Translations under genes and position numbers: made by a program
Shown here: positions 12,167-23,239 of the stretch, piece by piece
How the letters are laid out: each line of letters begins with the position of its first letter
How positions within the stretch are numbered: the stretch's first letter is position 1
Notes under the pieces: generated by a model
Databases searched by the model: none
The model's input: only the letters and a program-made list of their open reading frames with translations
Told to the model about the DNA's origin: nothing
NCBI RefSeq assembly: GCF_000764305.2
Contig: NW_025931486.1
Location: 1-64,000, forward strand
Direction of reading: 5' to 3'
DNA length: 64,000 nt
Source of the DNA: Hyalella azteca
Taxonomy: Eukaryota > Arthropoda > Malacostraca > Amphipoda > Hyalellidae

Positions 12167-12768
12167 CACCAAGAGGCCGATGTGTTCTATAAATTTTACT
12201 TCAAAGAATCTTGTAGACTTCTTCACGTTATGGATTACATTGGAGTTATTGGAGTGACAACTGCGACATTGAACTGCCGTTTCTCGTACCACCAGAGACA
12301 AGCTCACTACCATACCAGTCTCAAAGCATTATTAACAAGAAAGTTCATCTCAAAATCGTCGATGAATTCAACAGGCTTTGTGACACCCTTGACAACAACG
12401 TCAAATTCCAAACTAAACGCAACAAAGGCCCCTGCAAAAATGCGGGAGTTATCCGAGAGGCCGGTGTAGTCTATAAATTTTGCTTCAGAGAAGGTTGTAG
12501 ACTTCTTCGTGTTTTAGACAACACCGGACAAATCGGACTAACAACCAAGACACCGAGCCGTTGCCTTGTTAGCTACCTTCAAACTGGAGGGCAGGTGAAT
12601 CACGCGAGACAAGCTTACAACCAGACCGTCACTCGCATTGTGCTGAAGGTATTCACCAGCATCGTGATCAAGCAGTGGCCCGACAACAACCGACTGGCGA
12701 TAGCTGAACCCCTCATCTCTACAGATCGGACTCCAGCTATCTATTTTCTGACTACCGGATTTGTCTGA
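12167..12768 (+). pseudogene. Penelope-like element GIY-YIG endonuclease fragments (two diverged copies)
   Basis: The second copy (frame open from about 12319 to the TGA at 12766-12768) reads GVVYKFCFREGC, then TGQIGLTTKTPSR, LQTGGQVNHARQAYNQ, TRIVLKVFTSIV and RLAIAEPLIS. This is the block order of the GIY-YIG endonuclease at the C-terminus of Penelope-like retroelements. An upstream copy in another frame (12167-12340) repeats it as VFYKFYFKESC and YIGVIGVTTATL. The linker VDEFNRLCDTLDNNVKFQTK leads into the second copy. The RT domain is absent here, so both are fragments. Confidence 0.7.
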
Positions 12769-13046
12769 ACTCTGAAAGAATTTTTCGAGTAATTTTTTGT
12801 CCAAAATTTTACTGTTGTTTCCTATTTACTTATATTATGTACTTATTTCTACCGAAATTTCAATGTTTAATGCTTGAAAATGTCAATGTTAATGTTGAAA
12901 ACTTGAAAATGGATGTTTATTGCATTCGAAACGTCGTTAATAAATAAGAATTACTTCCTGAAACTTGCCTTTTATTCTACCGTCATCTGAAGAAAATTTC
13001 CACCCCTTGATAATATAAATCAACGAAATCTCTGCATGGTCATCAA

Positions 13047-13075
13047 TCGTACGTGTACAGTCCTAAGTACACGTG
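13047..13075. repeat. Isolated copy of the 18-bp minisatellite unit
   Basis: ACGTGTACAGTCCTAAGTAC followed by ACGTGG matches the drifted variants at 12040-12075. It lies about 970 bp beyond the array, on the far side of the Penelope-like fragments, which suggests that they were inserted into, or copied together with, the array. Confidence 0.7.
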
Positions 13076-14304
13076 GCGGCCGATTTTTCTTTTGTGAATG
13101 GTGGTATAGGCCGTATAGCTTTAAAGGCCGACGGAGTTGAGAACACATCATTTTTTATATTATGGCCCGTGGAAATTTAATAAAATCGTGCCAAATAATT
13201 ATGTTCTCGAAATAATTTTTTTACCTTTTAATAGAGATTTAATAGTGTAGAGGTCTTGGATTGGACGTTATTCTATTTTTAGAAATTAGGATTCTATTAA
13301 ATAAGCGTATAGTCAATTTAGATTTAATCAATGTTACAATTGTAAGAATGTTTCAAAAAGTATTTACACAGTGGCCAGAGACTGCTGATAGGAAAATGTA
13401 GCAGTAAGAACGTATAGGTGAACATCTGCTACGTGTATCATGTATGCAGAAAGGCTGTTTAAATGTGATTGATGTACAATTGTAATGAAGTTTAATGCAA
13501 ATTTCCACTACTTGCTGCGAGACCACACAGATTAAGTAGGACCGGCTCTGATGTGGACGCTGAATTGGTTACAACCATCAGATATCATATGCCGATCCCG
13601 ACTTGCATACGGGTTCCTTTCTTATAGGATTTTGTCGCAGATGCCAGGATGAGTTGCGTGCGATAGTGGTGAAATTTAAACATGACTATCTTGGTGAAAT
13701 ATTGTGATTTGTGTGATTATATTGATTTGTTATTTGTAGGTATTTACTTTTGGTTTCTGTTGTAGGATCGTGCGTCATTCTCAGATCTCCATGCTCTGGC
13801 TCTCTCCTCGCATTTTGCTCTCCTCGCACTTTAGCTTCCTTCGCATTTAATTTGTTAGTTCGTTTAATCCATATATGCCGCACCTCTGTAACATCGTTAG
13901 CTTGATTTATTTAGTTTCAATTTGCCGTTTATCTATAATAAATTTAAGGAAGTTTATTTGAGTTAACTATCCGCTCGGTCCAAGCTTTTGCTGATCAGGC
14001 CAATAGGGAAGTTGCATTTAATTTCCCGTCATTGGTGGACGTGACAATTAGACCATCCGAACTTCTGAGGTGACGCGATTGGCTATTCGGGGATTCAAGA
14101 TTAGTCCGTCACATTACAATAAAGTAATTTAATATGACTGTTGGTTTCACCCGGTAACAGAACCTGTCACAATACCCACGACAATATAAAAAATTTTGGC
14201 TTGATTCGTTTAAGAGAGATCGTATAATGAAATTTTGTTTAATAATAGCAGTCTTACTGCAACTAGAAATTTGGTAGTGTTCATTGTTCAACCGAAATTC
14301 TTAC
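13076..14304. other. Non-coding stretch
   Basis: No recognisable gene. Three imperfect copies of a TCCTCGCATTT-type motif sit at about 13798-13850. Confidence 0.4.
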
Positions 14305-14306
14305 TA

Positions 14307-15273
14307 CCGTAAAATGGGGTAACTTAGACCGGCGGGGTAACTTAGACCACTTTTCGTTTTTTTAACAAAAACCCCAAAACTCAAAAATTATTTGACATAG
14401 AAAAATTTTGTCAATGGGCGTTAAAGGCCTAATACTGAGGCTACATAACACAATTGAAAGATTTAAAAAGTTTTCATATCTAATAGGTTAAAAAATTAAA
14501 AATGTGACCCAAGAAAAAAAGCTATTATTTAAAGCCTGTCAGAGTACCCCCTCCAATTTTTTATTTTTTGGTTAAATAACTCCAGGTTTTGATGCATTGT
14601 TGTAGAACTCTTCTAGTTACATATGCAAATGCCAAATTTTAGGAAAGTGTCATAGTTTGCGAATGGGGGCGCCACCCCCAAATGGGGGAACTTAGACCAC
14701 CTAATGTCAGCCCTGACGGGGTAACATAGACCGGCTTGGAAGTTAATATAAAATTACCATATATAACATATTTTATGTTTGACAGCCTATTTATGTTTTT
14801 TCTTTATGTTTCAGACTCTACTGAGTCTTATATATGGTAATTTTAACTTAATTTCCAAGCCAGTCAATATTTACCCCATCAGAGCTGCCATTAAGTAGTC
14901 ACATTTCCCCCATTATGGGGCGTCGCCCCCCATTTGCAAACTATGACACTTTCCTAAAATTTGTCATTTGCATATGTAACTAGAAGAAATCTACTACAAT
15001 GCACCAAAGCCTGGAGTTATTTGTAGTTATTTTTACCAAAAAATATAATTGATTTTACCACCCGGTCTAAGATACCCCAAGAGCTGGGGTAACAAAGACC
15101 ATCACTTTTTTCAAAATTACATAAAGACTATGGGAGGCAGGAGCCGGCAATTTATGGTGAGTGAAGCTAGAGTATAGACCTGTATTTTGCATGTTTCAAT
15201 TCAAGTTTAATTTAGCTAGTAAAAAAATTGCATCATTTATAAAAAAAGTGGTCTAAGTTACCCCATTTTACGG
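14307..15273. mobile_element. 967-bp fold-back MITE flanked by TA
   Basis: The ends are perfect inverted copies of CCGTAAAATGGGGTAACTTA, each flanked by TA (14305-14306 and 15274-15275), as for Tc1/mariner-type insertion. The whole element is palindromic. CATAGTTTGCGAATGGGGGC at about 14650 is answered by a reverse-complement block at about 14925-14950, and ATATATGGTAATTTTAACTT mirrors sequence just left of the centre near 14790. GGTAACTTAGACC recurs several times. There is no transposase, so it is non-autonomous. Confidence 0.9.
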
Positions 15274-15275
15274 TA

Positions 15276-16280
15276 CTTCAAGGATCAATTTCGAAATCTA
15301 TGAAATCGAGTCTATTGAAATTTTTGTGGAATATCAATAGCCACATGAATATTTAACGAGACAATAACGATATTACTTCACAAAATCTTGACTCCATATT
15401 TCGCCGCACCGACACTCCTCACGATTACCTCAGTCGCTGCACTTATTTATTATTATGTTACGAAATTATTATAATAATAATATTTATAAATAATATGCGT
15501 TTAAAAATTACTTTTTAAAGACAACACTCTTAAAGAATACAGTGTCTTCTATGTTACACACCTACAATGAATTTCTAATTTATTTCTATATATTAATAAA
15601 AATTCATTTTTAATTTTTATTAGTATTAAAATATAAAAAAATTATATTCTTGAAATTATTTATTCTGTCAATTGATTCATGCCTTGTCTTCAACTTTGCA
15701 CAAGTGTGCAAATTTTTAGATCAATTGGACAGGTAAAAGTGTGTTAAATATTGATTACATGATTTGTAGCGGACAGACAAACAAACAGACAAGAAGTGAA
15801 GTTAAAGAGAAGTGTTGTAAAAATACGTTGCTCGTATTATAATATATGTTTAAGTTTTAGCAATGAGATGAGCTCGTGTAATACGGATGATTTTCATGTA
15901 TAATACGGATGAATTTAGTTGTGATGGCTGACTTCTGTAAAATGAGATGGCTGCTCCTTCTCTCCAGTCACTCTCATAAATAAGTGTTTTTGCCGCTGCA
16001 GGACGAGGTACATGATTCAAATTTGGCTCTTGCCATGAAAAATGTTTGAAAAACATGTTTAATTAATTAACAAATTATAACCTGATGCTCAGCATTATTT
16101 TCATGATGATAAACGGCGTTTCTTGCTACACTTCAAGCCGGTTTGCCTCGTACACTTCACTATCTCACCAATTAGTGATGAGGGATAGTGAATTAACCAA
16201 TTAGTGATTTATCTCTACGTATGTTACATGTTATGCGTGCTGTTGCAGTGACCCACCTGGTGGGGCGTGACCCACTTCAA
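15276..16280. other. Non-coding stretch
   Basis: AT-rich, with no recognisable gene. Confidence 0.4.
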
Positions 16281-16335
16281 TACGAGCAGAATCAGAAGTG
16301 CGGTATTCGCTGCTGGACTGGAAGCAGCGCTACTG
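16281..16335 (+). pseudogene. Partial duplicate of cadherin exon A (5' end)
   Basis: About 55 bp (TACGAGCAGAATCAGAAGTG to GCTACTG) repeat the acceptor and first part of exon A at 16403-16457. They carry one substitution (AATCAG here, AATTAG in the functional copy). After GCTACTG the copy runs into unrelated intron sequence, so it has the acceptor but no donor. The copies are offset by 122 bp. Confidence 0.85.
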
Positions 16336-16411
16336 TTATCTCAATTTAATGTCATTTTTAAGTTCATCAAAACATATGTTCGCAAATAAGACATCATATT
16401 CCTACGAGCAG

Positions 16412-16527
16412 AATTAGAAGTGCGGTATTCGCTGCTGGACTGGAAGCAGCGCTACTGGTTCACGGTGCAGCCGCACACCGGCGTCGTGGCGCTAGTGTCG
16501 CCTATCGACAGAGAAACTACAGCGCAC
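16412..16527 (+). CDS. Cadherin exon A: middle of an EC repeat
   Basis: Reads LEVRYSLLDWKQRYWF, then VQPHTGVVAL and PIDRETTAH. These are the usual EC strand C to E signatures (V.YSL, TGV, LDRE-like PIDRE). The donor is CAC|GTGAGT (phase 0). The acceptor is taken as GAGCAG|AA (phase 1); an AG six bases later (ATTAG) is possible and would drop two residues. The remainder of this repeat (the Y.L.V.A.D strand) should follow but was not found before exon B. A partial copy of this exon lies 122 bp upstream. Confidence 0.8.
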
Positions 16528-19500
16528 GTGAGTTAAAGACCAAATAATACATGTGCTATGTGTACTGAAATTGAAGCAATACCCAATTCATTGAATTAAT
16601 CTGTGTAATAATGTAATTTGTTCTGTATTGCGGTAGCGATTTCTTAACAGTTCACTGTGCGCTGTCTTATCTTATCAACTTATTGTAGTAAATAAAAAGT
16701 TCTCAGTTCTCGTTTTAATGTAATTTGTTCACAAATAGCAGTGCTTCCCAGACTTCTTCGGTCGCCCCACCTGCCTCTGTCGGTTTAGATGTTTTACTTC
16801 TCATTTATACGTTCCCAACCAGTTAGTCGCGCTTAACGCTTTTAGAAGCACCAAATCATAATAATTTATCTACTCGCGTTTATGTATAGCCAATTCATAC
16901 GCTGGACGAAATATATGTCTAGATGAACGAGCGGCGGTTTTTTAATGTCGATCCGCTGCTCGAAATTCGTATCGTAGTTTGCCACTTGTCTGTTAACATG
17001 CATTAATTATTATTATCGCAAGTTTATCGTTGACAATCCTAGGGCCACTTAAGGTATATTGACATGCGGTGTGAGGGCGACATGCTTGGATATTATGAAA
17101 TCAACGAAGGAATGCTTTGGTCAAAAAACAATTCAGTTAAGGTACAATCTGGCGACTGAAGTAACAGGCTTCGCTTAGAGGTCATTCATTGCTAACGGCC
17201 TTCACTGAGCATTGGTCCTGAGGGGTGGATTATAAGAGGGTAATCAGTGGCCTGTTGCGTTCCTTTCAATGTCTGGTGATGTGTCGTGTAAGACTCTTTG
17301 ATCGTCAAGTGAATAGCTTGGATGAATTTCGGGCAGCCTTCAGACACTAAATTGTGATCAATGATTCGATATAGATCCGATTTCCCAGTTTCAAATGGTT
17401 GGTACATTATAGCCATTGATCATTAATTTTGATAGCCATGATTTGGAAAACGTTACGTAATTTGGAAGACGATAGCCAGTACTGAGAAGTGCTTATTCAA
17501 TGGCGTTGATAGATATGTTTAGTGATACAATTGCATTTGTACCTGATTGAACCTGTATTCGTTGACACCAGTCGTATAATTTTCCTAATCACACCTTGCA
17601 ATTTTTTAGGGAAGGTTTATGTTGTGGCTGAAGACCGTAAAGGATTTAAAATACATGTCCAATGAAAATTTGGTTCATATCGTTCATTGCATTATTATTC
17701 GTTCAATAATATTGGAACGATTACATTGACAGATTAAATGCATATTCAGCTACGACGCAGTTTAAAGATGGCGCTCACCCGTAAACTGGATTACGCTCCA
17801 ACCTGTCACTGTTTCATGGGCGAATTTTGGTACTTTCTCTGTATGATGTTCTTATGAGTTCAGTCGACGCTGTGATTCCGATTTGTGCTTAGAGTTTTAC
17901 GCGAGTTTTTATGGTACATGTTCCAGGAGTCTAGTAATTAGGCTTTATATAAAGCACGGATGGATGATACCCGTAATCCTGCATGGAATTATTCCTTCAT
18001 CAATATCTTGTTTATTTCTTCTTATGGTAAACATAGATCAAACTCTTTAGTATTGTTTTCTCCAGAGAGTTAGGATAGGTTATAAATAACCAACCGATAT
18101 ATATTAACTTACTAATATTACGTTTATGTGAACTTGTTTTTATGTCAATAGTTGGATTGTAGCGAATTTTGGGCCCAAAAATAGTATTTGAAACATAGAC
18201 ATAGAGGATAATTATAGTAAGAAGTAAAGGCTCCAATAAATATTTAAGTACTTTTGTGGCTACGAATGGCTAGATTAATTCAACGCACTTCTTCTCTTCT
18301 TAGTTCATGACTCAGGACTAGTTCATCGCTCAGACTCAATTCTTCCAGCAGCTCAGTTTGTACCTGGAACCGTCGTCCATCTGATTTGTGCCTTACGGGT
18401 TATTTTCGATGGAAAAACCGTGTTTAGATATTGAAAAATTATAGATCCATAATTATTTTTCAAATTCGAGAAATACTAATTAAAATACAGTAATTTTTCC
18501 TTTAGGTATTGGTTACTTAAATCGAGATTTTATGTGAAAATTCTTTGATTATCGCACGCAGTATCTCTTTTATTAACAATTCGCAAAATTAATCCTTTTG
18601 ATAGCAATCTACATTATATTAACTTTGCGTCGATTATCTCCTAATTTCAAGCTAATCTTTCCAACGCAAACGTCAATCTTGTTCACGAATCGAATTTTAA
18701 TTTAATTTACGTTCCAGATGTGTGATACGTGGAAAATAATCAGTAATGTCTTTTTAAACATTCACCGTAAACCCCAATGGCTTTTCGGACCTCGGTTTTG
18801 AGTCGTGATTAATTATGCATCGCCCATTCTACGTCCATAAAATACCATTAATATGAAGCCAACGTCATCCAGAGCTAATCAAACTAGTCCTTTATTGGAT
18901 GCGCTTATAGTGATGCCATCGAAAATGTAAGAGAGCCATGCATTACAGATCGCGCTGTGCCGATGCCATGTTTTGTAGCTCTTGCATCAGTGGCTTTTAA
19001 AATTTGATCGCAAATCTGCAAAAATATTCTCAACCCAATGGAAAAAGCTCGGTTATCCAGCCAGCGAGTCTTCTAATAAACGACATTCGAAGGGAAAGCT
19101 GCTATTGGAGGAATAAGTGTGAACGGAGGAATGTAAAGTTCTTTCAGTGCTGTATGCGCCAGAAACAGCAGGACTCGATCACCCACACTTAACGCTTTGT
19201 ATCCTTTAAGCTACTCGTGCTACCAAACAATTCGGTGCAGAGAGCATAGCCGATATTTAATGTATCGATAGATAAAGTATCAGCTCCTTCCATACACAAC
19301 CTCTAACTGTGATGCAGAGACAAATGAAAAACATATTGGCTGTTCCGAATCCAAACATTATCATCATATGAGATCATTTAATCCGCATTGATCAATATTG
19401 TTATCATAATTTTATTCATTCTTTTGATACGCTTAAGGTCACTATCCTTGAGAGGTATTCTTGATCGAGTCCTTGCTACAATATTCGCTAAATATTTCAA

Positions 19501-19545
19501 GCTGAACTCGTAACCGCCATGCGGTGTTGATGCAATATGCATCAG
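16528..19545 (+). other. Cadherin intron A-B, first part
   Basis: AT-rich intron. A small exon of about 10-20 codons, completing the EC repeat of exon A, should lie between 16528 and 20845 if the gene is intact. I could not identify it. Confidence 0.5.
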
Positions 19546-19893
19546 CTGGGCCTATACTTTCAAAAAAAGTTATGAGATCGCAAGTTCATTAGCCAATCAT
19601 TGACTGCCTTTCAAGCAAAATCCACCAATCATAGGGTACGCACACAGTGAAAGCAGGTTTGCCCGCGCGGGCAACCTGCTCCAACCAGCCACAAGAATGA
19701 ACATAGGATAATAATGTAAGTGTTCACAGTAAAAACCTGTACGAATAGGCTTCTGTATTCTATGGTTTCAGGCGCCAGCCTGAGCAGGTAACCAGCACGC
19801 TGGCAACCTGCTCTCACTGTGTGCGTACCCATAGACAAGAAAATAGAACGTAAGTACTTGCGTTCACTTAGCGAGTTTTGAAAGTAGAGCCCC
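19546..19893. mobile_element. MITE family M1, copy 2, split by a second MITE
   Basis: The left half (GGGCCTATACTTTCAAAA, AGCCAATCATTGACTG, ACCAATCATAG) and right half (CATAGACAAGAAAATAGAAC, CGTAAGTACTTGCG, TTTTGAAAGTAGAGCCCC) are separated by 195 bp of unrelated DNA. ATCAG flanks the element on both sides (19541-19545 and 19894-19898), a possible 5-bp target duplication. Confidence 0.85.
19635..19829. mobile_element. 195-bp MITE nested in MITE M1
   Basis: It has inverted ends GGTACGCACACAGTGAAAGC and its complement (GCTCTCACTGTGTGCGTACC), with further inverted CAGGTT/AACCTG-rich sequence inside. A perfect 5-bp duplication, CATAG, flanks it (19630-19634 and 19830-19834). Removing it restores the uninterrupted M1 sequence seen in the other copies. 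There is no coding capacity. Confidence 0.9.
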
Positions 19894-19898
19894 ATCAG

Positions 19899-20845
19899 GC
19901 TTCGAAACTTCGGCCTTCGAGTCACCGAGCTTTTTCCTGTACGTGATCCGCTGGAGACGTCCAGTCTAGATTGGCCTCAACTCCACGACCCATTGTCGGT
20001 GCAATTAATCTGGAGTCAATTGCCCTACAGACGAGTTTTTCTGCCTTGCAAATGCGGAAACACTCATTGATAATGGCGCCTTGAGTCAGCATTTTCTTGC
20101 TCGTCTACTCCTTGAGTTTTTTTCGGGCCCTAACTTCCTAAGTGATCGTTTTTTTCGGAATGGAGGAAACCAAAATTTTAAAAGCCGCGAGCAAACCGCC
20201 CATTTGCTGGTACAAATGGACCCATTTCGCCCAAACTTTGAGAATTCTTGTTGAAAAAAGTATTTGGTCCCGGAAACATAAGTGTAGATTGTTCCTTCCT
20301 CTTAAAGAACTATTCCAGCGCAAACTTCTGGGAAAGCTAACGCATGATTGATGCAGGCGATTAGTGCCCGTAACTCTACTCTAATCCCACATCCTTCCAT
20401 ATCTCTGCAATAAACAATAAATTTTTCCTACAATATTACCCTCTTTCTATTTTTAATAGAAAAAGGATAATATTTAATGTTCTAACCCTCTCCTCTTTTT
20501 CGTCTTCGTTAATTTTATGTCAGATGTATTCGAGACACAAGTCCGGCAATGAATCCTGCGTCATATTAGGACTCCACTGCTCATCACTAACTTTTAAAAT
20601 TGTTGTTAAAAATTCTGAGGCTCTTCTCTTCCGTCACTAATGCCTCTTCTATTCTCCACCCTTGCCTATTCTCTGCTCCTCTAGCATTGTAGGATCTTCT
20701 CAATTAATCTAATCCTTCACAAATCGCTCAAGGCGCCAGAGATCTTACCCGTCCTCGATCACAGGTCCTCTGAGACGCAGATCTCCTCTCATGAATGTAA
20801 TCATGCCTGCGCCGTGTCATCGTATGGCGCTAATCATGATCTCAG
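19899..20845 (+). other. Cadherin intron A-B, last part
   Basis: Ordinary intron sequence with a pyrimidine-rich zone (about 20440-20760); no gene recognised. Confidence 0.4.
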
Positions 20846-20977
20846 GGCAGCGCAGAAGCGACGTTGTACGTCACCGTCGAAGACGTCAACGAGTTCCCGC
20901 CGCGTTTTGCCAACGACGTTTATCAGACGCAGATTACTGAGGAAGACGACAGACACCTGCCCAAGCCGGTCATTCAG
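20846..20977 (+). CDS. Cadherin exon B: EC linker
   Basis: Forty-four codons in phase 0 at both ends: GSAEATLYVTVEDVNEFPPR, then FANDVYQTQITEED and LPKPVIQ. DVNEFPPRF is the calcium-binding linker between EC repeats (usually DVNDNPPxF), and ITEED is the start of the next repeat. The acceptor is CTCAG|GGC and the donor CAG|GTGCGT. An in-frame TGA just upstream of the acceptor rules out 5' extension. Confidence 0.85.
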
Positions 20978-21618
20978 GTGCGTCGTGCTGATACATCGTT
21001 AATTTTATAGTAGTATTGAGGCACTTGCTGTTTTCGTAAGTTACAGTCATGCCTCATGTTGTATGTTCAAATTCCATCATTCCGACAACTTAAACTTATA
21101 AGGTCGAGAGAATAGGTGTATAAAAGTACGAAGAACGTCTATGATGTAACTAATAAATACTATTGTAATAAAGTTGCATATACGTGAAATTCAGGAGAAC
21201 ACTTCACCTATGTCAGTGTTGGGTGTAAAAAATATAACCTAAGTGATATCGCATGTTTAGAATGGTCAGAAAGCATTAAGTATGAAACATTTTTGTTTAC
21301 TAAACAATAAACATTTGAATTAATATACTATCTCTATGAACCCGTCTTTTCTCTTTGCTTTGGAACGGTTCATCATTGCAGCATTCTTCCTAATTTTCTG
21401 GCGCTAAAATTCGGAACAATAACTCACCTATGACTTTTTCCCTATGTTTGACGGTCATGGTTTTATCAAGAAAAAAGTAATGCGTAATCTATCAACGCGC
21501 TTGTAAACGCGTACTCGTAAACCCTACGAATTACGGCACTTGTACGCAGTTCGTCTCGCGTTAGCTGCAGGCCTTCACACCGCACGCGGGCCGTGACCGT
21601 GTCTTTGCCATCTTCGGC
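20978..21618 (+). other. Cadherin intron B-C, start
   Basis: Intron sequence without a recognisable feature. Confidence 0.4.
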
Positions 21619-22520
21619 GGGTCGCCTGCCGAAGACCACCACTGCCCTGGATGTAATGGACCATCATGATTCCTGCCTTCCGGAACGTAGCCTTCAACAC
21701 TTCAAGCCGTCCGTATCTAGGCCGTGGGTCGAACCAGCCCTCGGTCGAACGGCCACTCGTCGAAGGACGATGAATTTTGGAACAGAACTATGCCATCTGA
21801 AACCTAACCTCAGATGCGGTGAACGTAAAATTACGTAATATAACGATGCCCGGAAGTCATATTCGATCCGCGGCCTGGTGGTGCACGGCAGGTGGTGGTC
21901 AAGGCCGGAAGAGGACAAAGCCGAGTGGTGCACGGCTCATTGGTGAATATCCGGAGAGATCCAAGGCGTTCGATTCAGGGCTTATTGGAGCAAAAAATTT
22001 GTGGTGCACGGCTGCGCTCTGCTCTCCCTTCCATATTATTGGGCTGCGCTCGAAAAGCTGCCATGTTGGGCTCTTTGCTTTAGCTGACTTGGGTCGGGCA
22101 TCTGTTGTGTATAGCTTGGGAGCGCAGCCGTGCATCACCAATTTTGTGCACCAATAAGCCCTGAATTGAACGCATTGGATCTCTCCGGACCTACACCAAT
22201 CAGCCGTGCACCACTCAGCTTTGTCCTCTTCCGGCCTTGACCACCACCTGCCGTGCACCACCAGGCCGCGGATCGAATCTGACTTCTGGGCATCGTTAAA
22301 TTACGTAATTTTACGTTCACCGCAACTGAGGTTAGGTTTCAGATAGCATAGTTCTGTTCCAAAATTTATCGTCCTTCGACAAGTGGCCGTTCGACCGGGG
22401 GCTGGTTCGACCCACGGCCTAGATACGGACGGCTTGAAGTGTTGAAGGATACGTTCTGGAAGGCAGGAATCATGATGGTCCATTACATCCAGGGCAGTGG
22501 TGGTCTTCGGCAGGCGACCC
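21619..22520. mobile_element. 902-bp palindromic fold-back element
   Basis: The left arm 21619-22019 and right arm 22120-22520 are reverse complements of 401 bp each with scattered mismatches, around a 100-bp loop (22020-22119). Landmarks are GGGTCGCCTGCC at the left end and GGCAGGCGACCC at the right end. GTGGTGCACGGC-type motifs recur in each arm. No transposase is present and I see no clear target duplication. The mismatches between arms argue for an old element rather than an assembly artefact. Confidence 0.9.
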
Positions 22521-23026
22521 TATAGCTTATGCTTCGGTCAATCTTTTATCGTGATTAGCTGCAAGTGGCTATTTATTGGTCGATTTTAATATGTTGTTCT
22601 ATCTTAACTCACATTTTTTGCACTCGGTCCGAACAAAAAATCCGCTTAATTTTTTTGAGTTGCTAATGAACGAGCTTCACTAATATCTATTGCATGTATT
22701 TAACCTGCGGTTAGAGTTTGCCTTTAATTCATTAACCAAATTTTCTTAATTAGCTGACATTTATTTTTCATTGCTAATCTCAGTGACATCCATGTGGGGA
22801 CTCGAATATTTGATGCACTTAATTTTCCACTCACAAGGTAACTTCATTCAACAAAATCCAATTGCATAAAAGCCTGAAAAAGCATTAATCCCAATTCCTG
22901 CTTGATACTGCCATCTAAGATTTGGGCGTACTTTTGGATCCTTGTTCATGGATGGAAGCTGTAAGAACTAATAATATCAGGAAGCTCTGGAACATAATAC
23001 GAGGCTATGAATTTTATATGCAGTGT
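22521..23026 (+). other. Cadherin intron B-C
   Basis: No feature recognised. Confidence 0.4.
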
Positions 23027-23239
23027 AACAACCCTCGCTTTCCCGGTCTCGAGAACAACAGCACCTGATACAAGCTTTACACAGTTCCACCCCAAATTCC
23101 TGTAGCCTTCTCAACACTTTACTCTAAGTCTCTAACTTTCATAACTTTCATAACTCAATTTATGAATTAATTCACCCACAGACTGCGTTCTATAAAATAT
23201 GATATAATTTTAAGTCAGAATTACCGACGCTCTAATCAT
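23027..23239 (+). repeat. LTR-like direct repeat, copy 1
   Basis: A 213-bp sequence, from AACAACCCTCGC through GGTCTCGAGAACAACAGCAC to CCGACGCTCTAATCAT, recurs at 26398-26590 with small indels. It may be a solo LTR or the LTR of a non-autonomous (LARD-like) element. Confidence 0.6.

Noticed and set aside
18345..18389. A possible exon reading FVPGTVVHLICALR between AG and GT
   Set aside because: It looks like the first strand of an EC repeat, but that piece does not fit between exons A and B, and GGGTTATT is a weak donor.
21593..22483. Several 60-120-codon frames on both strands
   Set aside because: They mirror each other because of the palindrome; none has motif support.
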